Below, one piece after another: positions 50,201 to 63,143 of a DNA stretch of 64,000 nt. This stretch comes from Chytridium lagenaria. Lineage: Eukaryota > Chytridiomycota > Chytridiomycetes > Chytridiales > Chytridiaceae. Under the pieces are notes generated by a model. That model searched no databases, was not told the DNA's origin, and saw nothing but the letters and a program-made list of their open reading frames with translations. Each line of letters opens with the position of its first letter. Position 1 is the first letter of the stretch. Location: positions 62,001 through 126,000 of the forward strand of contig JAHLKC010000063.1 in NCBI GenBank assembly GCA_025449115.1, in the 5' to 3' direction. A program made the position numbers and the translations under genes.

Positions 50201-53200
50201 GCAACAAGTATGGCGCTTTTTTTTTGTGTTGTTTTTTTACGTGGAGATGTTGATCGAAATTTTAGAGGGAACCGCCTTGTACCAAGAATCAGCCGAGAGT
50301 TGCGGGAGCGATTTCGTGGTGCAGGTCGTTATTTTTTAGGATCAAAAAACTATTGTGAGGTTTCAAAGTCTTCAAGGTAGGCCTTGCTTTTTCTTCCACA
50401 CCGTCGGTTCTGGGCTTCCTTTCCCCAGGTGTTTGTCTTACACATCTCAGAAATGTTATCCAGTGAGCAAGGCCGCGCCGTCACCAAAAAAATACTTAAT
50501 TGTCGCGAAATCCATGCGCGAAATACGAAGAACAAGTAAACGCCCCCAATCTCTTCTTTCCACTTCTTAACCCTTTTTTAGCTGTACACGCAATGGTGTC
50601 AATCCGTCGAAAGCAACTCCTCCAATGTCTTAAATCGCATATTTTGGTCAAGGAAGCCCCGCCTGTCAATTCTGCGGCGGTCGATGAGAAGAATGAAAAG
50701 ATTTTGGTGAATTTTAGGGGGAGTTGAGGGAGATTATCAAGGAGACAAAGTATTTGGATAAAATGGGGTTTTTGGTGCCAGAGGCGGCGTTGAACGTGGC
50801 GTTGCAGGTAAGCACAGCGCTTGTTGTTTGTTGGTGTTTGGACGATGTCTATTATAATTTTCTCTATGTTTATGTTGTTGTGACTGACGTTGTTTTCCTC
50901 CTCAATATTTGTGACGCTTTTTTTTTTTTTTTTTTTTTTTTTACGGCGTCATGATATATGTCTATCACCCATCTTTAACATTTGTTCTGGTTAAAATTTA
51001 TCGTTGCCCAAGGGTTCTCCCTAATTTACCTTTGGAGATTAACCACCATAATTTTTAGGACGAGAAATACTATACCTACGTTGAAAACCTCAATTCTATG
51101 CTTGCCAATTACAACGCGGTCCTCGATCTTCTCGACTCTGCAGAACGGAAACTCCTTCAAGCGCATATCCTTGAGCTCAAACGCGTCATGAAACCCGGTT
51201 TCACGCGTCTCAATTGGAATTCTCTGGGCATCCCTGAATTTATTCAACGCTGTAATCAGGAGATCAACAAATTCTCGTCCATGGTCAATCAAATTAAAAA
51301 AATTCAGCAAATATCGCGCATGCTGTTGAGTGGATCCGAAAAGCGTTGCTTGTCAAGGAACCCCCTGCCGAAGATATTTTGGACGCACATGTAGGGTTTT
51401 TTCAAATGCGGTGACTGATTAGTGTAGGAATTCTTTGATATGATAATAAGAATCGCGCAAGTGTTTTGGACAGTATCGTGCAAAAGTATCGGAGTATTGG
51501 ACCGTTGCTTATCAGATGGAGTCACTGGTGGCTGGGACCAATACTGGTAAAAGCCGAATGTTGAAAGAATACTATGCATACTGGGAACGCCGCATTTTTA
51601 CCTCTCTCAACTTCGTGAGTATTTTTATTCTAATTGCCATCTTAACTTTTTTTCTACAGCTCGTCTTGAATAACCTCCAATTCCTGGAAGGCCTTCTAAA
51701 ACCACAACCCCATCAAACGTCCGAAAGTCCGGACTGGGCGGTCCTACCACCCGCCCACGTCCCCGTACAACTCCCCTCTTCCGCGTGTCCGCCTCCCTTT
51801 CTGCCCCCGAAATCATCATCTCCCCGCTCTCCGCCGAAATCTACAAGATGATGGTCAAATTCACCCGTTCCATCGTTGACACCACCAAGCATTTCCATCG
51901 TTGGAAAAACGGGACTTGCATCATCACACCCCCGCAAAAGGTAGCTGAAGACGAGGATCCCGTGATTTTCAGCTTTCATTCCGATATTGTCAGTCATCAG
52001 GGTATCATTACCATGATCTCACAGCTGAATGGGACCATCACACGCACGTTTGGAAATTTAAATAAGTGGTTGGATACCTGGAGAAAGTATCGACCGCTCT
52101 GGAAGGTGGATAAAGTGATCACTTTGGAAAAATTCGCACAGAAGAAACCGTCGGTTGCAGCTTTGATGAAAAGTTGGCGTTCTACACGAAATTAGCAAAG
52201 GATGTAGAAAATCAAGTGGTTGTTAGGGATATTGATTTTATGAGGGTGATCTCAGCACCACTGAGGGCTGCCATTCATAGTGAAGCTGAAGGATGGATTT
52301 TATCGATAGGTAATTAATGACAATTTTGTCATAGTTAACTTGGAAACAGGAAAACATCTGAATAATATCGCAAGGGAAGGGTTGAACGCTGTCAAAGAGA
52401 AACTTGACAAATATGAGGAAGAGCTTCAACGCACCCCCGCAACCCTTGACGACCTTACGTTTGTCCTTAACGTTATCGCCGACATCCGAGGCGCATCGGA
52501 AGAAGTCGAGGTGCGCTACCGCGATGTCATTGAAAGTTACCGCACTCTCGATATGTACAACATCGAGGCTGACGCAGAGGAAGTGAAGGCCGCCTATAAC
52601 CTCCCCGCTGCATGGGAGGCAATGCTTGCGAGAGCCACAGAGGTGGATGACGCCCTTATTCCTGTCAAGGCAAAGTTCACCGAGACGACCCAAAACCAAG
52701 TCAAGGAATTCAAAGCAGAATTAAAGGCATTCAAGGATGAGTTTTCGGCAACTGGGCCGGGAACCATTGATCAGGATATGGTGAGGGGGACAGAGTTACT
52801 AAAGGAGGCAAAAGAGGCTGTCGCAAATTTCCTTACGAAACGTGAGGGGCTTGTGAGGGCAGAAAAGCTTTTTAACCTTAACATCACGTCTTATCCTGAA
52901 CTGTTTGATCTTGAACACGCTATCAAGGAGCTGGAAAAGATCTATGAGCTGTTTAGTGAAGTCAAGGATGCAATTAATAATTGGTCGACAACGCTTTGGT
53001 CAAACCTTGATATCAATCTCCTAAATAAGGGGATTGAGCAGTTTTCGATGCGTCTGAAAAAGATGCCAAAGGATTTGAAGCAATTACCCCCGTACAACGT
53101 TGTCGCTGAAAAGATTGTCACGTTCAAAGACTCGATCCCACTCTTTTCTGACCTCAAGAATGAAGCCCTACGAGAACGTCATTGGAGACGTCTTATGGAG

Positions 53201-56200
53201 ATCACCGGAAAAACTTTCGACATGAACCCTGAGACGTTCACACTTGAAAAGCTTTTTTCCATGAACCTTCATGAGCATTCTGAGGCCATCGGCGAGATTG
53301 TCGCTGGGGCTATGAAGGAATTGAGTATTGAGAATGGACTCAAGGAGGTGGAAAATACGTGGAGGAATATGAAGTTTATGGTCGTCAAGTACATGAAGGG
53401 AACGGAGGATAGAGGGTTCATTCTTGGGGCCATTGATGAAATCACGCTGACTCTAGATGATAATGCCATGTCGCTGCAGTCGATGGGGGCGTCACGGTTT
53501 GTGTCGGCTTTCTTGCCGGCTGTTCAACAGTGGGAGAAGATTCTTTCGCACATCGGCGAGGTTACGGAAGTGTGGATGGTGGTGCAGCGCAAGTGGATGT
53601 ATCTCGAATCAATTTTTATTGGGTCTGGAGATATTCGCCAGCAACTACCTGAAGAGGCTGCTCGGTTTGATAGAATCGACAAATCGTTCAAGAAACTCAT
53701 GAACGAGACGGCGAAACATAACCTTGTTATGGAATCATGCATGGCAGAAGGTCGTCTTCAACTTCTTCAGACTCTCTCGAATGAACTTGAGTCATGCCAG
53801 AAGTCACTATCTGATTACCTTGAATCTAAGAGAAACGCCTTCCCCAGATTCTTTTTCATCTCTGATGAAGAGCTTCTGTCGATTTTGGGGAGTCATGATC
53901 CCAAAAATGTGCAAGAACATATCATCAAGATGTTTGATAACGTCATGAAGCTCAACTTTGGGACTGGGAAGAACGAGAAGGCTATTGTGGGGATGTCATC
54001 ATCTGAAGGTGAAGTCCTTGAATTCCGTCGAGTTGTTCCCGTTGAAGGACGCGTAGAGGAGTGGATGTCAGCTGTTGAGGGTGAGATGAAAAGAACAAAT
54101 CGCGCCATCCATAAAGAGGCAGTGTTTTACTATGCCTCCATGGACCGTATCAGGTGGATCTATGCTTATCAAGGCATGGTCTCCCTGGCTGGTTCGCAAG
54201 TGTGGTGGACGTTTGAAGTGGAGGACGTGTTCCGTAAGATCAAGTCTGGCAATAAGCTTGCTATGAAAAAGTATTCCAAGATGTTGGGGGATCAGCTTGA
54301 AGGGCTTGTAATTGAGGTGCGATCTGACCTTAGCTCTAACGACAGGAAGAAAATCAACGCCCAAATCATTATCGACGTTCATGCACGAGACATTGTGGAC
54401 AAGTTTGTGAGAGACTCTATCATGGATGAAAATGAGTTTGAGTGGGAAGCGCAGTTAAGGTTCTACTGGGATCGAAGCGCCGACGAGCTTCTTGTCCGCC
54501 AGTGCAACGGAGTGTTTGACTATGGTTACGAGTACATGGGTCTCAATGGTCGTCTTGTCATCACTCCATTGACCGATCGTTGCTATCTTACTCTAACCCA
54601 AGCTCTTTCCATGAAGCTTGGAGGAGCGCCGGCTGGTCCCGCAGGAACCGGGAAGACCGAAACTGTAAAGGATTTAGCTAAAGCTCTCGGTCTTCTCTGC
54701 ATGGTCACCAATTGTGGTGAGGGTATGGATTATCAATCCATGGGTCAAGTCTTTGCAGGTCTCGTCCAATGCGGCGCATGGGGCTGCTTTGATGAGTTTA
54801 ACCGTATCGAACTGGCTGTGCTTTCCGTCATTTCTGCTCAAATCAAGACGATTCAGAATGCCTTGGTTATGGGGCTAAAAAGGTTCCAATTTGAAGGCAA
54901 TGAGATTGCTTTGGATAAAAAGACGGGCATTTTTATCACTATGAACCCTGGATACGCTGGGAGAACGGAGCTTCCGGATAACCTCAAAGCTCTGTTTAGA
55001 CCTGTTGTTATGGCTGTACCTGATCTTGAATTAATTTGCGAGATCATGTTGTTCTCGGAAGGATTTACCTTGGCAAAGAGCTTGGCTAAAAAGATGGTGG
55101 TCTTGTACAAGCTTGCAAAGGGTCAACTTTCCAAACAGCACCATTACGATTTCGGTTTACGTGCATTAAAATCCGTCCTTGTCATGGCGGGATCACTCAA
55201 ACGTGGATCTCCGGACCTTAATGAGGACGTGGTGCTCATGAGAGCTCTCAGAGATATGAACTTACCCAAGTTCGTGTTTGAGGATGTGCCGCTATTCCTT
55301 GGTCTTATCGGTGATCTCTTCCCTGGACTCGACTGTCCGCGTGTACGCTACCCCAATTTTAACGATGCTGTTGAAGAAGTATTGCGAGATGGAAACTTTA
55401 TCATGGTTCCTGAGCAAGTGGACAAGGTGGTCCAATTGTATGAAACCATGTTGACTCGCCATACTTCCATGGTAGTGGGACCTTCTGGTGGTGGAAAGTC
55501 TGTAGTAATCGACACCCTCGCTAAGGCGCAGACCAAGCTCGGAATCCCAACCAAACTTTACCTCCTCAACCCCAAGGCCGTCACCGTTGCAGAACTTTAT
55601 GGCGTATTAGATCCTGTCACTCGTGACTGGACAGACGGTCTGCTTAGCAATATTTTCCGTGAAGTAAATCGCCCTTCTGATAAAAAAGAGCGCAAGTACA
55701 TTGTCTTTGACGGTGATGTTGACGCAGTTTGGGTTGAAAACATGAATTCAGTCATGGACGACAACAAGCTTCTCACACTTCCCAACGGAGAACGTATTCG
55801 GCTTCAAAAGCAAACCTCGCTCCTTTTTGAGGTCGGTGATCTTCAGTATGCTAGTCCCGCCACCGTCTCAAGATGTGGTATGGTCTATATGGATCCAAAG
55901 AACCTTGGATACAAGCCCTTTTTCCATAAGTGGGTCAATACGAGGCAGAACAAGGCCGAAGGAGACATTTTGATCAAGTTGTTTACCAAGTTATGTCCCT
56001 GCTGCGGTGGATCTCGTTATTGAGGGTGTTTTCGAAGGCTTCGGTGGTGATGCCCTCAAGAGGGTCATTCCCATTACTCCTCTAGCCATGATATCGCAGC
56101 TGTGTGCTCTTCTTGAGATGCAGCTCGTGGAACCCAAGCAGTCAACTCAGGAAGCTATCATTGAGGGTATCTTTGTGCAGTCGATCATCTGGTCAATCGG

Positions 56201-59200
56201 TGCTTCTCTTTTGGAAGAGGACAGAACAAAATTCTCAGATGCCATAAAGAAAACCTCAGAGTTGCCACTGGTTCATACTGCGGCACCAATTGTTCTCGGA
56301 CAGTTGCCGGGATCCGAAAAGTCGCTGTACGATTACCACTTTGACGCAACTGAGCTTCAATGGATTTCGTGGTCACACTACGTACCTCAGTACGAGCATA
56401 ACCGTGCTGTGTCGTTCCACGAAATTCTTGTCCCAACCATGGACACGGTTAAGCACACTTGGGCTACTTGAGAAACTGGTCGGCATAAAGCGTCCCGTTC
56501 TCTTTGTTGGTGAGGTCGGAACTTCAAAGACCGTGACAGTTCAAAACTTTTTGCGCCAGCTTCCAAGCGAGAAGAACCTTTTACTCAACATCAACTTTTC
56601 CTCAAGAACCACATCTTTAGATGTGCAACGAAACCTCGAGGTCAATGTTGAGAAGAGGACAAAGGACACTTACGGACCTGCAGCTGGGAAAAGACTCATC
56701 GTCTTTGTTGATGATCTAAACATGCCGAGTAAAGACACTTATGGCACCCAGCAGCCTATAGCACTTCTCAAGCTACTCCTGGAAAGAGGTGGTTTGTACG
56801 ATCGAGGAAAGGAGCTTAGCTGGAAATTCCTGAAAGATGTTCAGTTTATTGGCTCTATGGGTACTCCTGGTGGTGGGAGAAACGAAATCGATCCTCGATT
56901 CGCTTCCTTGTTTAACGTCTTCAACGTTACCTTTCCCAAGGAGCAGAGTCTTCTTAGGATCTACTCGTCTATCATTGAAGGTCATACCAGTGTTTTTAAC
57001 GAGGAGATAAAGACAGTAGCCAAGAAACTTACACCAGTTACCCTCAAGCTCTACAGTGAAGTCGTTAAGAACTTAATGCCAACGCCGTCTAAGTTCCATT
57101 ACATCTTTAACCTACGTGATATTTCGAGAGTGTACGAGGGGATGTGTCTTGCTACCCCGGACCACTTTGATCGTGGCAGACAATATGCAAGGCTTCTGGG
57201 CGTAATGAAGCCTTACGGGTGTTCTTTGATCGTCTCGTTACTGACCAAGATCGCGACTACGTCAATAAACTAATCAACCGACTCGTGCTTGACAACTTTG
57301 AGGCTGACGAAGAGTATGTCACAAAAATGCCAATTCTCTTCGGCGATTTCCGTCACGCCATGCACGAAGAGACTGCGAGGCTTTATGAAGATCTTCTCGA
57401 TTTTACGGCGGTCCGACCAATTTTCCAGGAGATCCTGGAAGAGTACAACGACCGGTTTAACAAAATGAATTTGGTTCTCTTTGAGGATGCTCTGGACCAT
57501 CTCACTCGTCTGCACCGAGTCGTTCGGATGAAGCGTGGCCATGCCCTCTTGGTCGGTGTGGGTGGATCTGGAAAACAGTCGTTAACACGGCTGGCGTCCT
57601 TCGCTGCTGGGTTCAAGGTCTTTGAAATTGTCCTCACAAGAGGTTATGGCGAGGCAGAATTTAGAGAATCGCTCAAAGGTCTATACTCACAGCTGGCCAG
57701 TGGTGTCAAGACCGTGTTCCTCTTCACTGACGCCCACGTTGTTCAGGAGGGCTTTCTGGAACTCATCAACAATATGCTCACTACTGGCATGGTGCCGGCG
57801 CTATACGAGGATGATGAAAAGGAGGCACTATTAGGCACTATTCGTGACGAAGTTGCCAAGCTTGGAATGGTGCAAAATAGGGAGAACATGTGGCAATATC
57901 TCGTAAACAAGTGTAGTGACAATCTACACATTGTTCTCTGCATGTCGCCGCAGGGCGACAAGCTCCGTGAACGTTGCCGTTCATTCCCGGGCCTTGTGAA
58001 CAACACCATGATTAATTGGCTACCTCCGTGGCCCGAACAAGCCCTATTTTCCGTCGCCGATGCCTTTTTGCAGGACAATCTTGTGCCTCAGGAGCATCGT
58101 GCTAGCATTGTGTCTCACATGGTGAATGTTCACCTCTCTGTCGGTGACGTAAGCACAGCATTTCTCCAGAAGTATCGAAGAGCCAACTATGTTACTCCTA
58201 AAAACTATCTGGACTATATCAGCACCTACAACAGACTTCTTCAAGAAAATCGAGAACTTAATGGCAAGTTGTGCTTGCGTCTTGAGTCTGGTCTTGGAAA
58301 ACTTGAGGAGTCATCCAAACAGCTTGATGCTTTAAATGTTCAACTCGCTGAACAAAATATTGCTGTGAAGAATAAGACAGAGGCTTGTAATAAGCTGCTC
58401 GAGGTTATTACAGCAAACACGAAGGAGGCCGAGGAAAAGAAGGAGCTTGCGGAAGCCAAGGGCAAAGAGCTAGATACACAAATATTCAAATTGCAAAGGA
58501 CAAAGAAGAGGCCGAGTCGGCGCTCGCTGAAGCTCTTCCGGCCCTTGAGGAGGCTAAACTTGCCCTTAATGGTCTCTCGAATAGCGAGATTACAGAGATT
58601 CGATCTTTCGCCAAACCGCCGAAGGTAAGCTTCTACCTCTCTTTTTCTCGTCTCTTTCTGAGTTTCTATTTGTGAGATTAAGTTGTTTTCATTGGTGTGT
58701 AGGAAGTGCAAAAGGTTTGCGAGTGTGTTTGTGTTATCAAGGGAATCAAGGACGTGTCATGGAAGAGTGCAAAGACTATGATGTCGCAAACCGACTTTAA
58801 ATCCTCCTTATCTCTGCTTGACGTGGACGCCATCTCGAGTGCTCAGATCAAGTCTGTAAAGGGAATTTTAAGAGAGATGGATGTGTCCGTTTCCCGAATG
58901 CTTGAAATTTCGTCTGCTGGTGCAGGTCTCTTAAAGTTTGTCTTGGCGGTTGTCGGCTATTGCAACGTCGCAAAACAAATTCAACCTAAGCGACAGGCAG
59001 TCGCAGCACTCGAAAAGAATTTGGCACTCTCCAAGAATGAGTTTGAGAAGATTACAAAAGAATTGACCCGCCTTAACGAGGAGCTCACAAACCTTCAACA
59101 AAACTTCCACCAAGCTAAAGCCGAGCAGCTTGAGCTTAAGCAGATGGCCGAGATCATGGAACGTCGTCTCCAGGCAGCCGATAAGCTTATCTCTGGTCTC

Positions 59201-62200
59201 GGGTCTGAGAGAACTCGTTGGGCCAAAGACCTAGAGCTTCTTAAAGAGCAGCGAGTGCAGCTACTCGGCGACTGTCTCTTGGTTTCAGGCTTCTTGAGTT
59301 ACACTGGTGCCTTTAACTGGGAGCTCAGAAATGAGCTCATTTCTGCACGTTGGATGGCCGACTTGGCATCCAAAAACGTGCCTATCAGTGCCAACAAGGT
59401 CGAAAAACTGCTTGTTACTGATGTGGAAATGTCGCGCTGGGCACAGGAGGGCTTACCTGCAGATGAGCTTTCCATTCAAAATGGTATTCTCACGACAAAG
59501 GCATCGAGATTCCCTCTTTGCATCGATCCTCAGCAGCAGGCCTTGAGTTGGATTAAGCGACGAGAGGCGGGAGACAATCTTAAGGTGTCCTCCTTCAACG
59601 ACCCAGACTTTTTGAAGCATCTCGAGATGGCAGTCACTTACGGGTTCCCGTTCCTCTTTGAGGATGTTGATGAGTATATTGACCCCGTCATCGATAATCT
59701 ACTGGAAAAAAACATTAAGTCCGTCGGTGCTCGTCGCTTTATTGTTTTGGGTGACAAGGAGGTGGACTATGATCCCAACTTTAGGCTCTACCTCACTTCT
59801 CGCCTCGCGAACCCTACGTACTCCGCCCAAGGTCTTTGGATCAGCCATGGTCATCAACTACAGTGTTACATTTAAGGGTTTAAGCGACCAGCTGCTGAAC
59901 GTAGTAGTGGCGAATGAGAGAAAAGAACTTGAAGAGCAACGTGAACGCCTCATCTCCGAAATGAGCGCTAACAAGAGCCTTCTCAAAGATCTTGAAGATA
60001 CCCTCTTACGTGAGCTAGCTTCGTCGACTGGTTTGATGCTTGACAATGTTGAGCTCATTCGAACTTTGGAAGAGACAAAATCTAAAGCTACGGAGATTGC
60101 TCAAAAGCTCGTTTTAGCCAACCATACTTCAGCCGAGGTTGAGGCTTCCCGTGATGCCTACAGACCGGCAGCAAAGTGCGGTGCTGTCCTATTTTTCGTC
60201 ATGGCAGAGCTCTCGACCATTAATCCCATGTACGAATATTCTTTGAATGCCTTCCTTGAGGTGTTTACGGCCTCACTCCACCGCAGCAAGCCTGATCCCG
60301 TCCTATCCAAACGTCTTAACAAATCACTGACACCCTAAAATACGCTGTTTACAACTACTCATGCACGGGTCTTTTTGAAAAACACAAGCTTATGTTCTCG
60401 TTCCAAATGACCATTAAGCTCATGGAGGCGGATGGGCTTATTGATGCCTCAGAACTTAACTTCTTCCTGAAGGGTGACATCTCACTCGATGCCGTTGCTA
60501 TACCTAAACCATTTGCATGGATTTTGGACCAAGGTTGGAAAGATCTCTTGAGGCTACAGACTTTGACTCCGGTGTTCAAGAGCGTGTCTGTAGAAGTGAC
60601 TGAAAACGAAGACATTTGGAAAACTTGGGCTAAGCACGAAACCCCAGAAACTGAGACCTTCCCAATGAACTACTCGAATCAACTCACTCCGTTCCAGCAG
60701 CTGTGTCTTCTAAGGTGTTTCAGGACTGACCGTGTTTACAACGCTGTGACAAACTTTGTCATCAAGAACATGGGCGAAAAGTATGTCATGCCACCCGTCA
60801 TCAACTACCAAAATATCTTCGACCAATCTTCACCCACAGGCCCTGTCGTATTCATCCTAAGCCCTGGTGCCGACCCTCAGAGCGATCTTCAAAAACTTGC
60901 AGAGACTCTCGGATTTGGTGGTAACCGACTTAAGTTCCTTTCACTTGGTCAGGGCCAGGCGCCAATTGCATTGCAACTTCTAGAGACAGCTGTGGCAAGA
61001 GGGCAATGGCTGATGTTGCAAAACTGTCATTTGCTTGTAGCATGGCTACGGACTCTTGAGAAAGTGCTTGAGAAGATTGACAAACCGCATCGGGACTTTA
61101 GGCTTTGGCTCACCACTGAGCCTACACCTCAGTTTCCTATTGGGATCCTTCAGAGATCGCTTAAGGTGGTTACAGAGCCGCCCAATGGACTCAAGCTCAA
61201 CATTCGTAGCAGCTACTTCAAAATTACCGACGAGGCATTGGAGGATTGCGGCCATGAAACTTTCAAGCCTCTCGTCTATGTACTTGGATTCTTCCATGCT
61301 GTCCAGCAGGAGCGTGGAAAGTACGGGAAGATTGGATGGAATGTCAAGTATGATTTTAATGAGTCCGACTTTAGAGTCAGTCTTACCATCTTGCGTACCT
61401 ATCTTAACAAGACAGCAAGCACGCCTGACGGCAAAATTCCATGGACAACACTTCGCTACCTAATTGGCGAAACTATCTATGGTGGTCGGGTCACTGATGA
61501 CTACGATCGCCGTGTGCTCATGACTTACCTCGACGAGTACCTTGGCGATTTTATCTTTGATACGTTCCAACCCTTCTTCTTTTTCGCAAACTCTACCGTT
61601 CAGTACAGAGTTCCAGTTGCTAGGAGTAGGGATGACTACATTTCCTACATTGAGAGTCTCCCTCTTACCAACGCTCCTGACGTGTTCGGACTTCACCCCG
61701 ATGCAGAAATCGGGTATCTCACTACAGCTGTGAAAGATATGTGGGGCCAGCTTATATCTCTCCAGCCCCGGTCATCCGATGGAGCTGGTGGAATCAGCCG
61801 AGAAGATTTCATCTCCAACATTGCCCAGGACATCCAGGACAAACTCCCAACACCATTTGATATTGGGAAAATTCACAAGGCTCTGTTCTCAGTCTCGGGT
61901 TCTATCAGCCCGACTCAAGTTGTGCTACTTCAGGAGCTTGAGCGCTGGAATATCCTGGTCGAGCGGATGGCTGCTTCCCTCAAAAGACCTCCGGAGAGCT
62001 CTTAAGGGAGAAATTGGTATGTCAGCTAAGTTGGACGAGCTGGCAAATGCTTTATTCAACGGTGCGCTCCCGCCAATGTGGAGGTCTGCAGCGCCGCAAA
62101 CTGAGAAAGGTTTGGGAAGCTGGATGGCCCATTTCGAGAAGAGATACAACCAATATCAGTCATGGATCAAGAATGGCGAGCCTATTGTTATTTGGCTGTC

Positions 62201-62641
62201 TGGTTTCCATGTTCCTGAGGCGTACATCACCGCGCTTGTTCAAACAACGTGTAGAAGAAATGGGTGGCCACTTGACCGGTCGACACTCTATACTCAGGTC
62301 ACGCAGTACACAGACCCCAAAGAGATCACAGAACGTGCACCTTCGGGATGTTACGTCCAAGGATTGTACCTGGAAGGTGCAGGTTGGGATATTCAGCAAG
62401 GCTGTCTTGTCAGGCTAGAGTCTGGTGGACGACTACTGAGAGAACTTCCTATCCTTAGGATTATTCCAATCGAGGCACACAGACTAAAGCTGGTCAACAC
62501 GTTCAGAACACCCGTGTACACAACTCAGCTTCGGCGCAATGCCAGCGGTATGGATGGGTCTTTGATGCTGATCTCTCAACCAATGATCATGTCAGTCATT
62601 GGGTTCTACAGGGTGTCGCGCTCTTGCTAAATACGGATTAA
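47288..62641 (+). CDS. DNAH10: Axonemal inner-arm dynein heavy chain, DNAH10 type
   Basis: This is a flagellar motor subunit; DNAH10 orthologues are heavy chains of the two-headed inner-arm dynein I1/f. The start at 47288 reads [15 protein letters not shown]. The tail runs to about 54000, in several exons up to 52340 and then one long open exon. AAA1 has GPAGTGKTE (54635-54661) and CFDEFNRI (near 54785). AAA2 has GPSGGGKS (about 55488-55511), AAA3 GEVGTSKT (about 56509) and AAA4 GVGGSGKQS (about 57556). The coiled-coil stalk spans roughly 58200-59300, with an intron near 58626-58702, then AAA5, AAA6 and a C-terminal domain ending [15 protein letters not shown] (stop at 62639). NCGEGMDY in AAA1 and the end motif fit DNAH10 as I remember the family. 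Single-base shifts occur near 55991, 56461, 57198, 58500, 59826, 60321 and 62000, plus some in the tail. A Pro/Glu-rich stretch of ~140 residues (about 47640-48050) interrupts the N-terminal tail. Confidence 0.93.
50918..50942 (+). repeat. T25 homopolymer in a dynein intron
   Basis: Uninterrupted run of 25 thymines between coding segments of the dynein tail. T-rich introns are usual in this window, but this is the longest T run. Confidence 0.9.
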
Positions 62642-63143
62642 AAAGATGTAAGTATTTCTTGATGCATTTTCTTTAATCTTCGCAAAAACTAATACCGGTC
62701 AATTATTAGATAAATCCCCTACTACCTCATCCATTTTGTCTATAATGTGAATAATATTAGAGAGTCCCTTTAATGAAGAAATAAAGAACATCTTCTGAAG
62801 TCTGCAAATAATTAGCAACATCCACAAGTTGATATTTCGCCTATAGATCTAGCTACATTTCTACTAAAGATTTTCACTATCTATCACCTTTCAAAACTTG
62901 CCAGAACAATGTAGATATACGCTTCGTTTTATTGTCACAATTATTAAGGGGTAGTATGAGTTTTCAATTACAATACCATAGCTTAAGGTGCAGAAGAAAG
63001 CAAGAAAAATACAAGACTGATGGCTTTGAGGGAGAGTGTGATAAAAGTTCGTGCAATATGACATATGATGAAAAAAACTAAAGCAAAACTAACATTTTAA
63101 TTGAGTAATATCCCGTCTTATATATGTGCTTTTTATAAAATTT
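62642..63143. other. Intergenic region between convergent dynein and lectin genes
   Basis: AT-rich sequence that should contain the 3' UTRs of two converging genes. No coding potential, tRNA or repeat was recognised. Confidence 0.45.

Noticed and set aside
55981..56010. Dynein gene ending at 56023 as a truncated pseudogene
   Set aside because: Homology resumes immediately in the next frame and continues for 6.6 kb to a normal C-terminus; one extra T explains the break.
470..62641. Programmed ribosomal frameshifting as a genome-wide feature
   Set aside because: The shifts go in both directions, lack a common slippery site and occur at unrelated homopolymers, which fits read errors better.
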